Shown one piece after another: positions 1 to 9,410 of a stretch of DNA of 64,000 nt. The position numbers were made by a program, and so were the translations under genes. The notes under the pieces were generated by a model. It ran no database searches, was not told where the DNA came from, and saw only the letters and a program-made list of their open reading frames with translations. Within the stretch, counting starts at the first letter, position 1. Each line of letters begins with the position of its first letter. The DNA is taken from positions 62,001 to 126,000 of the forward strand of contig CAYXIJ010000001.1 of NCBI GenBank assembly GCA_964465375.1, in the 5' to 3' direction. Source of the stretch: CAJWKT01 sp964465375. GTDB taxonomy: Bacteria > Pseudomonadota > Gammaproteobacteria > Steroidobacterales > Rariloculaceae.

Positions 1-611
1 AAATCAACGCCTCGAAATTCGGCCTGATCTCCTTCGGCGTCCGTTAGGCTGGCAAAGTCAACCACCGCATAAATCAGTAATATGCTTTGTATAGTCACCT
101 TATCATCATCGGTCAGGGCTGCTGCTGCTGCTGCTGCCAAATTTCCACCGGCCGAATCTCCCCCCACAGACAACCTAGTAGGGTCTCCACCAAATTCATT
201 GCAGTGCCCAAAAACCCATCGGATGGCTTCCATACAATCGTTAAAGCCTTCAGGAAAAGGGTTTTCCGGGGCCAGAGCATAATCTACATTAAAGACAAGA
301 TAACCAGCCTCTGCGAACCGGTGGCATATTTTTCTATGACTCTTGGGGCTACCGGCAAACCACCCCCCACCATGGAAATAGATTAAAACGGGAAAAGGCC
401 CCTCCCCTTGCGGGCTATGAATATCCGTACTTAGTACCCTGTTTCCTTTTTTTGCAATTTCTATCCCGCTACGGAAACCACCTATTACTGGAAGGTCATC
501 ATTTGCGCCCGCCGTATCCATACCCTCTTCCAGCATAGTCCTAAATTCATTGATATCTTTAGGTGACTTTCCCTCAAGGATGCTGGCCAGGGGGTCCCTT
601 TTTTTATTCAT
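1..611 (-). CDS. HSL-family alpha/beta hydrolase (3' partial)
   Basis: The first about 203 codons of a hormone-sensitive-lipase-type esterase; the C-terminus lies beyond the window. The frame is open from an ATG at 611 to the window edge. It shows the oxyanion-hole motif HGGGW (around residues 79-83) and the nucleophile-elbow motif GDSAGGN (around 153-159), which define the family. Members hydrolyse small esters or lactones in the cytoplasm; the natural substrate cannot be read from this. Asp and His of the triad would lie in the missing part. Just after the elbow is a run of seven alanines, six of them encoded by pure GCA/GCT repeats. The start lies 3 bases past the stop of the 2H-phosphoesterase-like gene, so the two are probably co-transcribed. 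Confidence 0.85.
   Translation of the reverse strand, partial: MNKKRDPLASILEGKSPKDINEFRTMLEEGMDTAGANDDLPVIGGFRSGIEIAKKGNRVLSTDIHSPQGEGPFPVLIYFHGGGWFAGSPKSHRKICHRFAEAGYLVFNVDYALAPENPFPEGFNDCMEAIRWVFGHCNEFGGDPTRLSVGGDSAGGNLAAAAAAALTDDDKVTIQSILLIYAVVDFASLTDAEGDQAEFRGVD
118..137. repeat. (GCT)n trinucleotide tract
   Basis: Six GCT units in a row (on the minus strand AGC/GCA) encoding the alanine run directly after the GDSAGGN elbow of the hydrolase. It is in frame, so gain or loss of a unit would change only the alanine count. Confidence 0.8.
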
Positions 612-614
612 AAT

Positions 615-1124
615 TCAACCTAACTCGATTTGATGAATGATTTTCCACAGCTCAACCTCCTCATCAACCTTTACAAGCGAAACTTTTTTTAGGTAAGCCT
701 TTCTTGGTACTTTAGGAAGCTGAGAGATAACAGAATTCTTCCTTGACTCCTGCTCTTCCCCATAAAACAAACTGATATGCGGAAAAAAATATCTCGACTC
801 TAATGCAAACGTTTTTTCTAATGAACTTTTTAGTTCGGTGAGCTTTTCAGATTTTAATACTTCTACAAACAACGACTGATAATATTTTTCCCTATAACCA
901 TAACTCATACACTGCACTTCTACCTCATAGAGTTGTTCTTTCAGGCTGAAAAAAAGATCCACTATGTTGCTGTCTATATTCTCCATTGGGCCTGCCAGGG
1001 TCAAATGAATATCGAAAGTCGGGCCTTGAAGAAAACGTCCCACCTGGGTTTTAAGTTCAGTCAGTTCCTGTGTCGAGGATTCGTCAAATTGACCCCAGAA
1101 CCAATACCCTTTTGAGACTCTCAT
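615..1124 (-). CDS. 2H phosphoesterase / LigT-like protein
   Basis: A 169-residue protein with two H-x-[ST]-hydrophobic motifs, HLTL in the first half and HISL in the second, the paired catalytic motifs of the 2H phosphoesterase superfamily (LigT, cyclic phosphodiesterases, 2'-5' RNA ligase-like). The spacing suits one duplicated catalytic lobe. The RNA or nucleotide substrate is unknown. The ATG at 1124 begins the recognisable domain; a GTG 36 bases upstream is possible. The gene is AT-richer than the metE-like cluster nearby and runs straight into the hydrolase gene. It is not a clear thpR orthologue. Confidence 0.6.
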   Translation of the reverse strand: MRVSKGYWFWGQFDESSTQELTELKTQVGRFLQGPTFDIHLTLAGPMENIDSNIVDLFFSLKEQLYEVEVQCMSYGYREKYYQSLFVEVLKSEKLTELKSSLEKTFALESRYFFPHISLFYGEEQESRKNSVISQLPKVPRKAYLKKVSLVKVDEEVELWKIIHQIELG

Positions 1125-1275
1125 TGCAGGCCTATATAAAACTTGCGGATAAACGACCAACCCATTATGCGACGTCTCTGCAGTATGGGCTCGCGCTGTC
1201 GCAATCTTCGATGACTAGAGTGTATCCATAATGTAACCATCTCATCTAATAATTTTTTTAGTTCGATCGAATAAA

Positions 1276-2145
1276 TTATGGTTGCGCAGAAATTACCCAA
1301 GTCGCACAGGGACCCATTACGCCCTCAGGAGTATCAAATTCGCTAAGAGCTTTGCGGATTGCTGTATCGATGGCTGCACGCTGGGCTTCACTGGCGCTTG
1401 CTATCTCTGCAACAGCCGGCCCCATTCGCATCATATAGGCCACGGCATCGTCCATTTTACCGAGTGGCATTTTTTGGTCCACGCCCTCCAGTGAGATATT
1501 CTTAAACCCAGCTGATTTAAGTACCTCGTGAATCCAGTCAGGGTCTGCAAACGAGAAAGGCCCGGGTGCCCTGGGATCAGGTTTTTCGCCGGAACCCGAC
1601 AGCAAAATCTCCTTAGCAGCAGCAACAGGTTGTGCTATCCAGGGGTTTTCAGGTGGTGCCCTCCAGCATAGTGCAACCAGACGCCCATCACTTTTTAGTG
1701 CCCGGTGAAAGTTTTTGAACGCTGATTTAGGTTCTTCAAAAAACATGACCCCAAAACATGAAAAACAGAGGTCATATATATTTTCACCGAGATCCGCCGT
1801 GCCAGCATCCAATAAATCGAATCGCAAATTCTTCGGGGCAGGGCTAAGCTGCTCAGCTAAATCCAAAATCATTTTGGAAACATCTACACCTACGACACGG
1901 CCGGTTGCGCCGACTCTTTTTGTAACTTCTAGGGTGGTTTCGCCGGTACCACACCCAATGTCGAGTACTGTTTCGCCCGCAGCCGGCGCAGCCCTCTGTA
2001 TAAGTACCTCGCTTAGCGGGGCAAGTAGCGAGCGAGTACGCTCAACGTTCTCCGTCCACATCTTACCGCCCTCATTGTTCCAGAATTCTGCCTCCTGGGA
2101 GGGTAGGCTCTTGTTGTTGTTTTCTATTATTATTTTCTGGGTCAT
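1276..2145 (-). CDS. class I SAM-dependent methyltransferase
   Basis: A 289-residue methyltransferase of the UbiE/COQ5-like group. Motif I, VLDIGCGTGETTLEV, sits near residues 60-75, followed by VVGVDVSK (acidic residue binding the SAM ribose) and LRFDLLDAG. The C-terminal part is the usual substrate-binding region and does not reveal the substrate. The ATG at 2145 is chosen because AGGAG lies 8 bases before it; the longer reading adds 18 residues with no ribosome site. It stands alone, separated from both neighbours by about 115 bases. A small-molecule methyltransferase is the safest label. Confidence 0.8.
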   Translation of the reverse strand: MTQKIIIENNNKSLPSQEAEFWNNEGGKMWTENVERTRSLLAPLSEVLIQRAAPAAGETVLDIGCGTGETTLEVTKRVGATGRVVGVDVSKMILDLAEQLSPAPKNLRFDLLDAGTADLGENIYDLCFSCFGVMFFEEPKSAFKNFHRALKSDGRLVALCWRAPPENPWIAQPVAAAKEILLSGSGEKPDPRAPGPFSFADPDWIHEVLKSAGFKNISLEGVDQKMPLGKMDDAVAYMMRMGPAVAEIASASEAQRAAIDTAIRKALSEFDTPEGVMGPCATWVISAQP

Positions 2146-2262
2146 AAAGGACTCCTGTGAGTTACCTGGAATTTTGCATGGAAAATAACAAGCTCCCAAC
2201 TAACCGAAACACAAAAACTTTCGTACAAAAAAATTCAAACTGCACGTTCTGACCTGATTTAG

Positions 2263-3279
2263 TTATTTGTAGACGGGGCTGATGGTATCCCGCAGCGTGC
2301 ACTCGAACGGTCTGACTTCGACGCCTGGCCTGTAGACCCAGGTGCCTTCCCAGATCGCGGGTTCCACCATGTTCTCTGAGTCCGTGACAACGATTTCATA
2401 ATCGAGGCGGTTTTCATTCTTGCTCAATGTGTACCGCTCAACCATCGAGACGTTTTCGCTCATGGGTGTACCGTCAGCGTCGAGGAATGGGAAGGCGACC
2501 TGTGCCGTCTCGACGACAAGCGTATTCTCATCCCAACGACCGATCGAGTATCCAAGATAGCTCGGTGCTTGGGTCTGGATGCGCGCGTCTTCGCTCATGT
2601 GAAACACGCGCCGCGCATCCCACTCTTCAATCCGCTGAATAATTCGGTCGCCCTCGTCGATGAACTCCATGGGATAGGGATTCAGAATGGCGTTGGGCAT
2701 ACCAGGCGGTATACATTTAAGGCTCGGGTCGTCGGTTCTCGGGTCAAAGGCGTCCCTCGACGCCAGAGCCGCGGGTGTGAGCACGAGCGAACCGCGGGCC
2801 CGGTACAAATCGCGACTCCACACCTTGAAGATTCCGTTCCCGGCCACACCGGTCGTGCTGGCTAGTGTCATTTCATCGGCCGAGGGCAAAGTCCACCGCA
2901 GCGGAAGGTCGCGATCCGACAAGATCGCCTCCTCGCCGCTGGGTAAGAGCAAATGGGAGACGAAGATGGCGGGTTCGCCTCGCCGGGATGCAGCCCCGGC
3001 CGCCTTCACTCGCTCGCCGATGGCTACGGATCCCGCGGTGAATCCCCGTCGTATCAGAGTGTTCGTCGTACCGCCCTCCAAGTCCCACTCTTCGGTCATG
3101 CCTGTATCATTTACCACCGCGAGCGTGAAGCTGACATGGGGATTTCTCCAGAAGATGTCGGTGATAGTTCCCTCAATCTCCACCGTGGTATTTCGATCGA
3201 AGAATGCCGTGACGGAATGGTGCGCTAGTGCCGGAGGAGAAAACACCAGAAATACCAACGAAACGGCAATTAATCTCAT
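2263..3279 (-). CDS. secreted DUF6152 protein, two-module form
   Basis: A 338-residue exported protein of unknown function. Residues 1-19 are a signal peptide ending ALA, so the predicted mature protein starts His20-His21. The N-terminal module (about 20-115) is DUF6152-like: HHS, FD, EGTITDIFWRNPH, then a GE-VKAAG-SRRGEP segment. The C-terminal module (about 185-330) has DPSLKC, NPYPMEF, GYSIGRWDENTLVVET, VERYTL, and ends near FECT; its two cysteines are conserved in the relatives at 22927 and 23751 and could form a disulfide. It follows the TRAP binding protein by 24 bases on the same strand and is clearly GC-richer than the window average. The family assignment is from recalled motif resemblance, not a search. 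Confidence 0.7.
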   Translation of the reverse strand: MRLIAVSLVFLVFSPPALAHHSVTAFFDRNTTVEIEGTITDIFWRNPHVSFTLAVVNDTGMTEEWDLEGGTTNTLIRRGFTAGSVAIGERVKAAGAASRRGEPAIFVSHLLLPSGEEAILSDRDLPLRWTLPSADEMTLASTTGVAGNGIFKVWSRDLYRARGSLVLTPAALASRDAFDPRTDDPSLKCIPPGMPNAILNPYPMEFIDEGDRIIQRIEEWDARRVFHMSEDARIQTQAPSYLGYSIGRWDENTLVVETAQVAFPFLDADGTPMSENVSMVERYTLSKNENRLDYEIVVTDSENMVEPAIWEGTWVYRPGVEVRPFECTLRDTISPVYK

Positions 3280-3303
3280 GACTTCCTCTAATGGCTTGGT
3301 GCT

Positions 3304-4383
3304 TTACTCGCGATCCCAGTGCCGCATAATGGGTTGTTCGTTCGCTCGCATAGTGTTCATATAGGCTTGTAGAAGTTCTCTACCGGGTAATCCTCTTCGT
3401 TCAATATCCGCCACCCAGGTGCTAGCCAGATCGGGCACGGAGGCGGCCCACTCACTCCGCTGTTCGTCAGACAGCGAAACTATTATTCCACCCAGAGCTT
3501 CAAAGGACTCTATTGATCTCGTACTTCTTCGGACGGTCTCCAGCGCCAACTCGTCCCGATACACTTCCGCTGCCGTAAGTAATGCCCTGCGTACCTCATC
3601 GGGTAGCCGATCCCAGGTGTGTTCGTTTGCACTTATTGCAACGGAACTCACGGCACCAAGTCGTGCGTCGATAAGGTAGGGGGCGATCTCGTACAGCTTG
3701 AATGAGACAATAGCTTCGGGCCAGACGATCGCTCCATCGGTCAGACCTGTAGCGATATTGTTGTAGAAATCAGCCAAACTACTGCTTACTCCAACGGCAC
3801 CCAGGCCTACGAAATACAACAGATTCATGCCCACTCCAGACATTCTGAGTCCACGAAAATCTTCCAGAACTGTGATAGGTTGATTCATCAGAGCCTGGTA
3901 CGTGTCCACTAGCCCAGCTGTGATGAGATAGACTTGACGGTAGTCGCTCCATAGCTTCTTCAGGTCCGGATATTGTTCATGCAGCTCGCTCACCGTACGC
4001 ACCACAAGTCCCATGTCCGTCGTCACGAATGGAGTGACGTAGCTGAGATTGTAAAATGGAATTTTGTCCGAGTGGAATGATGTTGTGATGATTCCGATGT
4101 CCGCCAGACCATACTGAATAGCCTCAAAAGCACCGCCGGGCTTCGCCACGCTACCAAATGGAGTATTCCAGTCGATCGCATAGATGCCCGTGACGGCAAG
4201 CTGACGATCCGTCTCAGGGATAAAGTGGGCAAGGAACGTCTCTATCCATAACGCAGTAGGCGGATAACCACTAACCACCGTTATCGGAATAATTTGCTGA
4301 GCCGTCGTGCCGGTGTTGCATAGTATCAATAGCAAGCACAGATTAGCCAAAGAGCGTGGGCAGCAACTGAGTTTCGATACCAT
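3304..4383 (-). CDS. TRAP transporter solute-binding protein (DctP-like)
   Basis: A 359-residue periplasmic binding protein. A signal peptide ends near residue 28 (NTGTTA), followed by a DctP-type fold: an early IPITVVSGYPP strand, FEAIQYGLADIGI, then LRMSGVGMNLLYFVGLGAVGVS and LTDGAIVWPEAIVSFKLYE, the conserved ligand-clamping region. TRAP receptors usually bind carboxylates or other organic anions. No DctQ or DctM membrane gene is adjacent, so it is an orphan receptor or works with a transporter encoded elsewhere. It sits 20 bases after the MetE-like gene and 24 before the DUF6152 gene, suggesting one operon. Confidence 0.75.
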   Translation of the reverse strand: MVSKLSCCPRSLANLCLLLILCNTGTTAQQIIPITVVSGYPPTALWIETFLAHFIPETDRQLAVTGIYAIDWNTPFGSVAKPGGAFEAIQYGLADIGIITTSFHSDKIPFYNLSYVTPFVTTDMGLVVRTVSELHEQYPDLKKLWSDYRQVYLITAGLVDTYQALMNQPITVLEDFRGLRMSGVGMNLLYFVGLGAVGVSSSLADFYNNIATGLTDGAIVWPEAIVSFKLYEIAPYLIDARLGAVSSVAISANEHTWDRLPDEVRRALLTAAEVYRDELALETVRRSTRSIESFEALGGIIVSLSDEQRSEWAASVPDLASTWVADIERRGLPGRELLQAYMNTMRANEQPIMRHWDRE

Positions 4384-4403
4384 GCCTTAAGCATAGTACC
4401 CTA

Positions 4404-5585
4404 TTACTCCGTCGGTACGAGAGAGTAACGACCGTCGGCAGCCAGACATTCAGCTTCGGGCAGACCAAGCTCTCGCTTCACCATGTTCGCGCCCTGTACG
4501 AGCGATGCCATTTTGTAGCGGGCATGTCGACGGCTCATGCCCTCTCGTCCCATCCCACAGTCTGAGCAGAGAATTAGGCGCTCGGCCGGGATGTGCTGCA
4601 GTGTTTCTCGGATTCGCTCAGCAATCTCTGCTGGGCTCTCGATTTGCAGGGAATGATGATCGATCATTCCGATAGCAATTTTCTTCTCGGTAATGATTTT
4701 ACCGATAGCGGGGACGTCCCTCATGCCCGAACTGCACGATTCGAACGTAACAACATCCGCATCGACCTGATTGTAGAATTCCAGTGCTGGCTCGTAACTC
4801 TGGGCTTCTTTAAACATACGCTGTTGTGAGGGATTACCCCAGCATGTGTGACACCAGACTTCGGTCTTATCGCGCAAACCTTTAGTCGTGTTATCAAAGA
4901 CTTTTACCATATCGCCCATGTCGTGCTTACCGAAAACCTTCCCTCGCACAGGGATCATATGAATTGAAGGCTCTTCGAGTTGGATGACCGGACAGCCGGC
5001 ATCGGCGAGCTCATTTAACTCTTCGTTGAGCGCGTTACTTAGTGCCATGATTCGCTCAAAAGGGTCCTTATAGTGGGCGTCGTCTACGGCAGCAGCCAGG
5101 ATATCCGGGGTCACTGTTCCAAATTTGACCGGTTTCGCCGTCAATCGCTGGGCTGTCTTCCACATCGCCGTGTACTGCAGGTCGCCCCGGCCGATGGGCC
5201 CGATGACCCTAGGCATAACTCGAGCTTCCAGATAATCATGGAGTATGTGACCCGGGGGAAAAGCAACGCCACCGGTCCGCATAATGGCAGGCTGAGGATT
5301 GTTCTTTTCAAAACCCTCCATGTGAAACAGTGGATAGCTTGTCCAACTCTGACCACCTACCTCCTCGTCGTAATGGGCATCACCGTCCGTACAGATATCG
5401 AGGCCCGCAATTTCCTGATCCCGCAGGTGTACGGCGACCGCATCTGTGTATTGCTCACGATAACGTGAGTTCATCATGGAACGAAGGAAAGTGTTCGAGC
5501 CGAGGTTTTCCGTAAACCAGCTTGGCCTAGGTAGCGAACCAATGATTGTCGTTGGAAGTGCAAGATTGGCGGTTGCTTTGAGCAT
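4404..5585 (-). CDS. MetE-like (cobalamin-independent methionine synthase catalytic domain) protein
   Basis: A 393-residue single-domain relative of the catalytic C-terminal half of MetE. It has GSLPRP near residue 17, LDICTDGD, PVIQLEEPS, the zinc-ligand segment HTCWG (around 246-250), TFESCSSG, and a late SDCGMG (around 348), matching the His/Cys/Glu/Cys zinc site of the family. It lacks the N-terminal half of full-length MetE (about 750 residues). Such short proteins include archaeal-type core methionine synthases and zinc alkyltransferases like epoxyalkane:coenzyme M transferase, so the thiol substrate is not certain. It begins with ATG preceded by AAGGA and heads the minus-strand run with the TRAP receptor and DUF6152 protein. 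Confidence 0.75.
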   Translation of the reverse strand: MLKATANLALPTTIIGSLPRPSWFTENLGSNTFLRSMMNSRYREQYTDAVAVHLRDQEIAGLDICTDGDAHYDEEVGGQSWTSYPLFHMEGFEKNNPQPAIMRTGGVAFPPGHILHDYLEARVMPRVIGPIGRGDLQYTAMWKTAQRLTAKPVKFGTVTPDILAAAVDDAHYKDPFERIMALSNALNEELNELADAGCPVIQLEEPSIHMIPVRGKVFGKHDMGDMVKVFDNTTKGLRDKTEVWCHTCWGNPSQQRMFKEAQSYEPALEFYNQVDADVVTFESCSSGMRDVPAIGKIITEKKIAIGMIDHHSLQIESPAEIAERIRETLQHIPAERLILCSDCGMGREGMSRRHARYKMASLVQGANMVKRELGLPEAECLAADGRYSLVPTE

Positions 5586-5836
5586 CTTTTGAGGTCCTTA
5601 CTTAAATTTTTAAAGATAATTTCTTATAACTTTACTTAGTTGCTTTGCGAATGATGGCAGATAAATTCTAAAGGACAAGCAACTGACATTAAAACCACCA
5701 TTGCATTTCCTAAATATAGTCAAGTCTACCGGCGCTTTGCTTTGTCCGGCCGATCTGTTGGTGCAGTGCATGCGGGCTGGGGAATGCGTGAACTCGATGA
5801 AGGCGGTCACATTTTCTCGGGAATACTGAGGAGTGC

Positions 5837-5927
5837 TGGCGGAGAGGGAGGGATTCGAACCCCCGGACGGGAATTACCCGCCAACGGTTTTCAAGACCGC
5901 CGCATTCGACCACTCTGCCACCTCTCC
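5837..5927 (-). tRNA. tRNA-Ser (anticodon TGA)
   Basis: A complete class II tRNA of 91 bases. The acceptor stem GGAGAGG pairs with CCTCTCC, the anticodon loop reads CTTGAAA with TGA at 5891-5893, there is a long variable arm (GGGTAATTCCC), a GGTTCGAATCC T-arm, discriminator G, and an encoded 3' CCA. It reads UCA-type serine codons. serS lies about 1 kb away. Confidence 0.97.
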
Positions 5928-6162
5928 GGCGCCTGCATTCTCTCGAGGCCTCTCGCTCAGCGCAAGACCCTAGGACCAAAGACACCGAGGAACCCAAACT
6001 CATTATGACATTTCTCTACATAAAGGTAGGTGACGGGAGCAAAGGAAAATCAATATAGCGCACAGGCACAGCATTACTCGTCTAGGCATGTTGCTGATAA
6101 GTCGCTGATAGTAAACTCTGAAAGTACCAACATCTAACCACTAGCACGGTGCTATAAATATC

Positions 6163-6897
6163 ATGATTGATCTTAGTAATGAGACCGCTTTGGTAACCGG
6201 TGGGACTCGCAATATTGGATTATCCATTGCAAAAAACCTCAAAGCCGCCGGGGCCAAAGTAGGCATTATCGGAGGCTCTGATCCAGAGGTATTAGAAAAG
6301 GCAATAGAAACATTAAAAAGGGGGAATGGCGATGTTATGGGGATGCTAGCTAATGTCGCTGATGAGAAAGCTGTTATAGAGGCATACGACAAAATCGAGG
6401 CTGGACTTGGTCCCGTCTCAATTCTCGTCAATGGGGCAGCTAAACGCCCACATGAACCACTAAAGGAGATTAGCCGTGAATCCTGGAATGCGGTTCTTGA
6501 CGTCATACTCACGGGGGCTTTTTTTGCATCCCGAGAACTCTTCACTAGGCTGCCGCAGGAACGACAGGGGTCTGTTATCAATGTAGGTGGTCTCAGTGCT
6601 CACCGTCCCGCCAAAGATCGTGCTCACGTGATCTCGGCCAAAGCCGGACTGATTGGCCTAACACGGGCATTGGCTGAAGAGGGGTTAGGAAGGATTCGTG
6701 TCAACTGTGTCGTGCCTGGAGTGATCGACACGCAGCGCCTGCCAGACCAAAACCCACCCCAGTTCGACGAAGACTCAAAGTACGCTTCGGGTACACCCGA
6801 AGATGTAGCGCGCGCAGTGGTAACCTTTGCTGACCCGCGAGACGTCTATATCACAGGCCAAATACTGCATGTCAATGGCGGACGGTTGATGTCCTAG
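6163..6897 (+). CDS. SDR-fold protein with degenerate active site
   Basis: A 244-residue short-chain dehydrogenase/reductase by length and fold: a TGGTRNIG nucleotide-binding loop at 12-19, NGAAK at 90, AKAGLIGLTRALAEE from 159, VNCVVPGVIDT, and a C-terminal ITGQILHVNGGRLMS. Aligned to FabG, the catalytic Asn is Ile115, Ser is Gly143, Tyr is Val156 (His155 is adjacent), and only Lys160 remains. The cofactor fold is intact but standard hydride transfer is unlikely, so it may be a binding or regulatory protein, or use another mechanism. It is a monocistron between tRNA-Ser and the convergent serS. A TATAAAT stretch immediately precedes the start. Confidence 0.8.
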   Translation: MIDLSNETALVTGGTRNIGLSIAKNLKAAGAKVGIIGGSDPEVLEKAIETLKRGNGDVMGMLANVADEKAVIEAYDKIEAGLGPVSILVNGAAKRPHEPLKEISRESWNAVLDVILTGAFFASRELFTRLPQERQGSVINVGGLSAHRPAKDRAHVISAKAGLIGLTRALAEEGLGRIRVNCVVPGVIDTQRLPDQNPPQFDEDSKYASGTPEDVARAVVTFADPRDVYITGQILHVNGGRLMS

Positions 6898-6940
6898 ATC
6901 AAGCAAAAAAGATGGGCCAAGAATAAGGGTTACCTAAGAA

Positions 6941-8242
<1,302 letters not shown>

Positions 8243-8289
8243 CTAGAGGAACAAACTTAAGTTCGCAGATGGGTTATAAAAATATTTAG

Positions 8290-8682
8290 TCAAGAGCTGG
8301 AATTTGCCTCTAGAAAAAATCTCTCAAAACGCTGGCACCAAGCAATAAATACACTTCGTGCAAGTATCAGGCCCAAGAGAATTCCCACTGCATTGGCCAG
8401 CAAATCAAAGGAATCAAAGCCCCGATAAGGCAACTGGCCCTGTATCACCTCCAGAACTAAGCCCATGGCAAACAACGCTAGCGCAATAAAGATATGATAC
8501 TGACGCTGATAAAGACCCGAAAACCAAGTTATCAGGATTAAATATGAACCTCCGTGTACCAATTTATCGGCCGCTGAAAAACCTTTAACCACGATAACGG
8601 GTATTACACTACCCGCCATAACTAAAATCAGTAGTAGCCAGCCTAAGCCCAACCAAATCCGAGGATACTTAAGTGGCAACAA
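8290..8682 (-). CDS. VanZ-like membrane protein
   Basis: A 130-residue integral membrane protein with about four hydrophobic segments. The motif KLVHGGSY after the first segment and EVIQGQLPYRGFDSFDLLANAVG near the third are typical of VanZ-like proteins. Their function outside teicoplanin resistance is largely unknown. The start appears to be TTG (two in tandem, at 8682 and 8679), since no ATG precedes the domain. It follows lolA by 5 bases and is probably co-transcribed with ftsK-lolA. Confidence 0.75.
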   Translation of the reverse strand: MLPLKYPRIWLGLGWLLLILVMAGSVIPVIVVKGFSAADKLVHGGSYLILITWFSGLYQRQYHIFIALALFAMGLVLEVIQGQLPYRGFDSFDLLANAVGILLGLILARSVFIAWCQRFERFFLEANSSS

Positions 8683-8687
8683 TGGAA

Positions 8688-9410
8688 CTACTCGATACTG
8701 CCAATGACGTCCACACCATCAGGAGCAGTAAATTCAAACGCACTATCTTCTATCCCTGGGTTTAGCTCCACATTGGAAAACTCAATTTGCGTAATTTGAC
8801 TGAGCCCATCAATTAGCTCTAACCGCTCGGGGATGCTATCACGGAATCCAATTAGCAAAGCATTAAAATCTGCGTCCTCCGTGACGGGCCCAAGCCTTGC
8901 CCAATTCACCCCGCTCGCCTCAAAATAATCCAGCACCTCAAAGCTCTCTCGTGCTGCACTATCCCCACTCAACAACATAGCGGGAGTCGCTGAAATCGCA
9001 TTACCCAAAGGGGTAACAGTCGCCTGCGCTAACTCAATGTCATAAATCCACAAGCTTTGCCCGTCTGACAAAATTAATTGCTCAATCGGTGAAGAATAGC
9101 TCCAAAGAAAACGATTGGGTCTCCTTATCAAAACCTTGCCAGTGGCAGTCTCCACAAGCTGATTGTCTACATTCCAAAGCTGCTGACTAAAGTCGGCCGT
9201 CATGCTTTCCATGTTCCTTAAAAAAAAATCAAGCGGATGATCTTCAGTACCTGCGCTCCCGTCTAATAACTCTTGAGCAACAGCGAAACTGAGGAAATCA
9301 ACTACCTCAATACACAGAAATAGCCCCGAAAAAGACAGCGCCAAGCTGGCCGAAAAACCTCCACGTCTAATCTTATTCTCATTGGCACGAAGAAACATTC
9401 GCCTAATCAT
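8688..9410 (-). CDS. lolA: outer-membrane lipoprotein carrier protein LolA
   Basis: The periplasmic chaperone that takes lipoproteins from the LolCDE complex to the outer membrane. The 240-residue product has a long N-region, a hydrophobic signal segment ending near FAVAQ, then [11 protein letters not shown], a typical LolA beginning, and [15 protein letters not shown], the strand-loop rich in aromatics that lines the lipid cavity. The ATG at 9410 overlaps the ftsK end; an ATG at 9398 is an alternative. The ftsK-lolA order is common in gammaproteobacteria. Its partner genes (lolD and two LolC/E paralogues) lie at 40838-44006. Confidence 0.92.
   Translation of the reverse strand: MIRRMFLRANENKIRRGGFSASLALSFSGLFLCIEVVDFLSFAVAQELLDGSAGTEDHPLDFFLRNMESMTADFSQQLWNVDNQLVETATGKVLIRRPNRFLWSYSSPIEQLILSDGQSLWIYDIELAQATVTPLGNAISATPAMLLSGDSAARESFEVLDYFEASGVNWARLGPVTEDADFNALLIGFRDSIPERLELIDGLSQITQIEFSNVELNPGIEDSAFEFTAPDGVDVIGSIE

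Noticed and set aside
1715..2188. 157-codon plus-strand frame antisense to the methyltransferase
   Set aside because: The minus strand has a clear SAM motif and ribosome site; the plus frame shows no domain.
2687..3364. 225-codon plus-strand frame over the DUF6152 gene
   Set aside because: It is antisense to a gene with a signal peptide and family relatives; GC-rich DNA tends to give such open antisense frames.
5742..6008. 88-codon plus-strand open frame across the tRNA region
   Set aside because: It overlaps the tRNA-Ser gene and flanking intergenic DNA, with no recognisable protein features.
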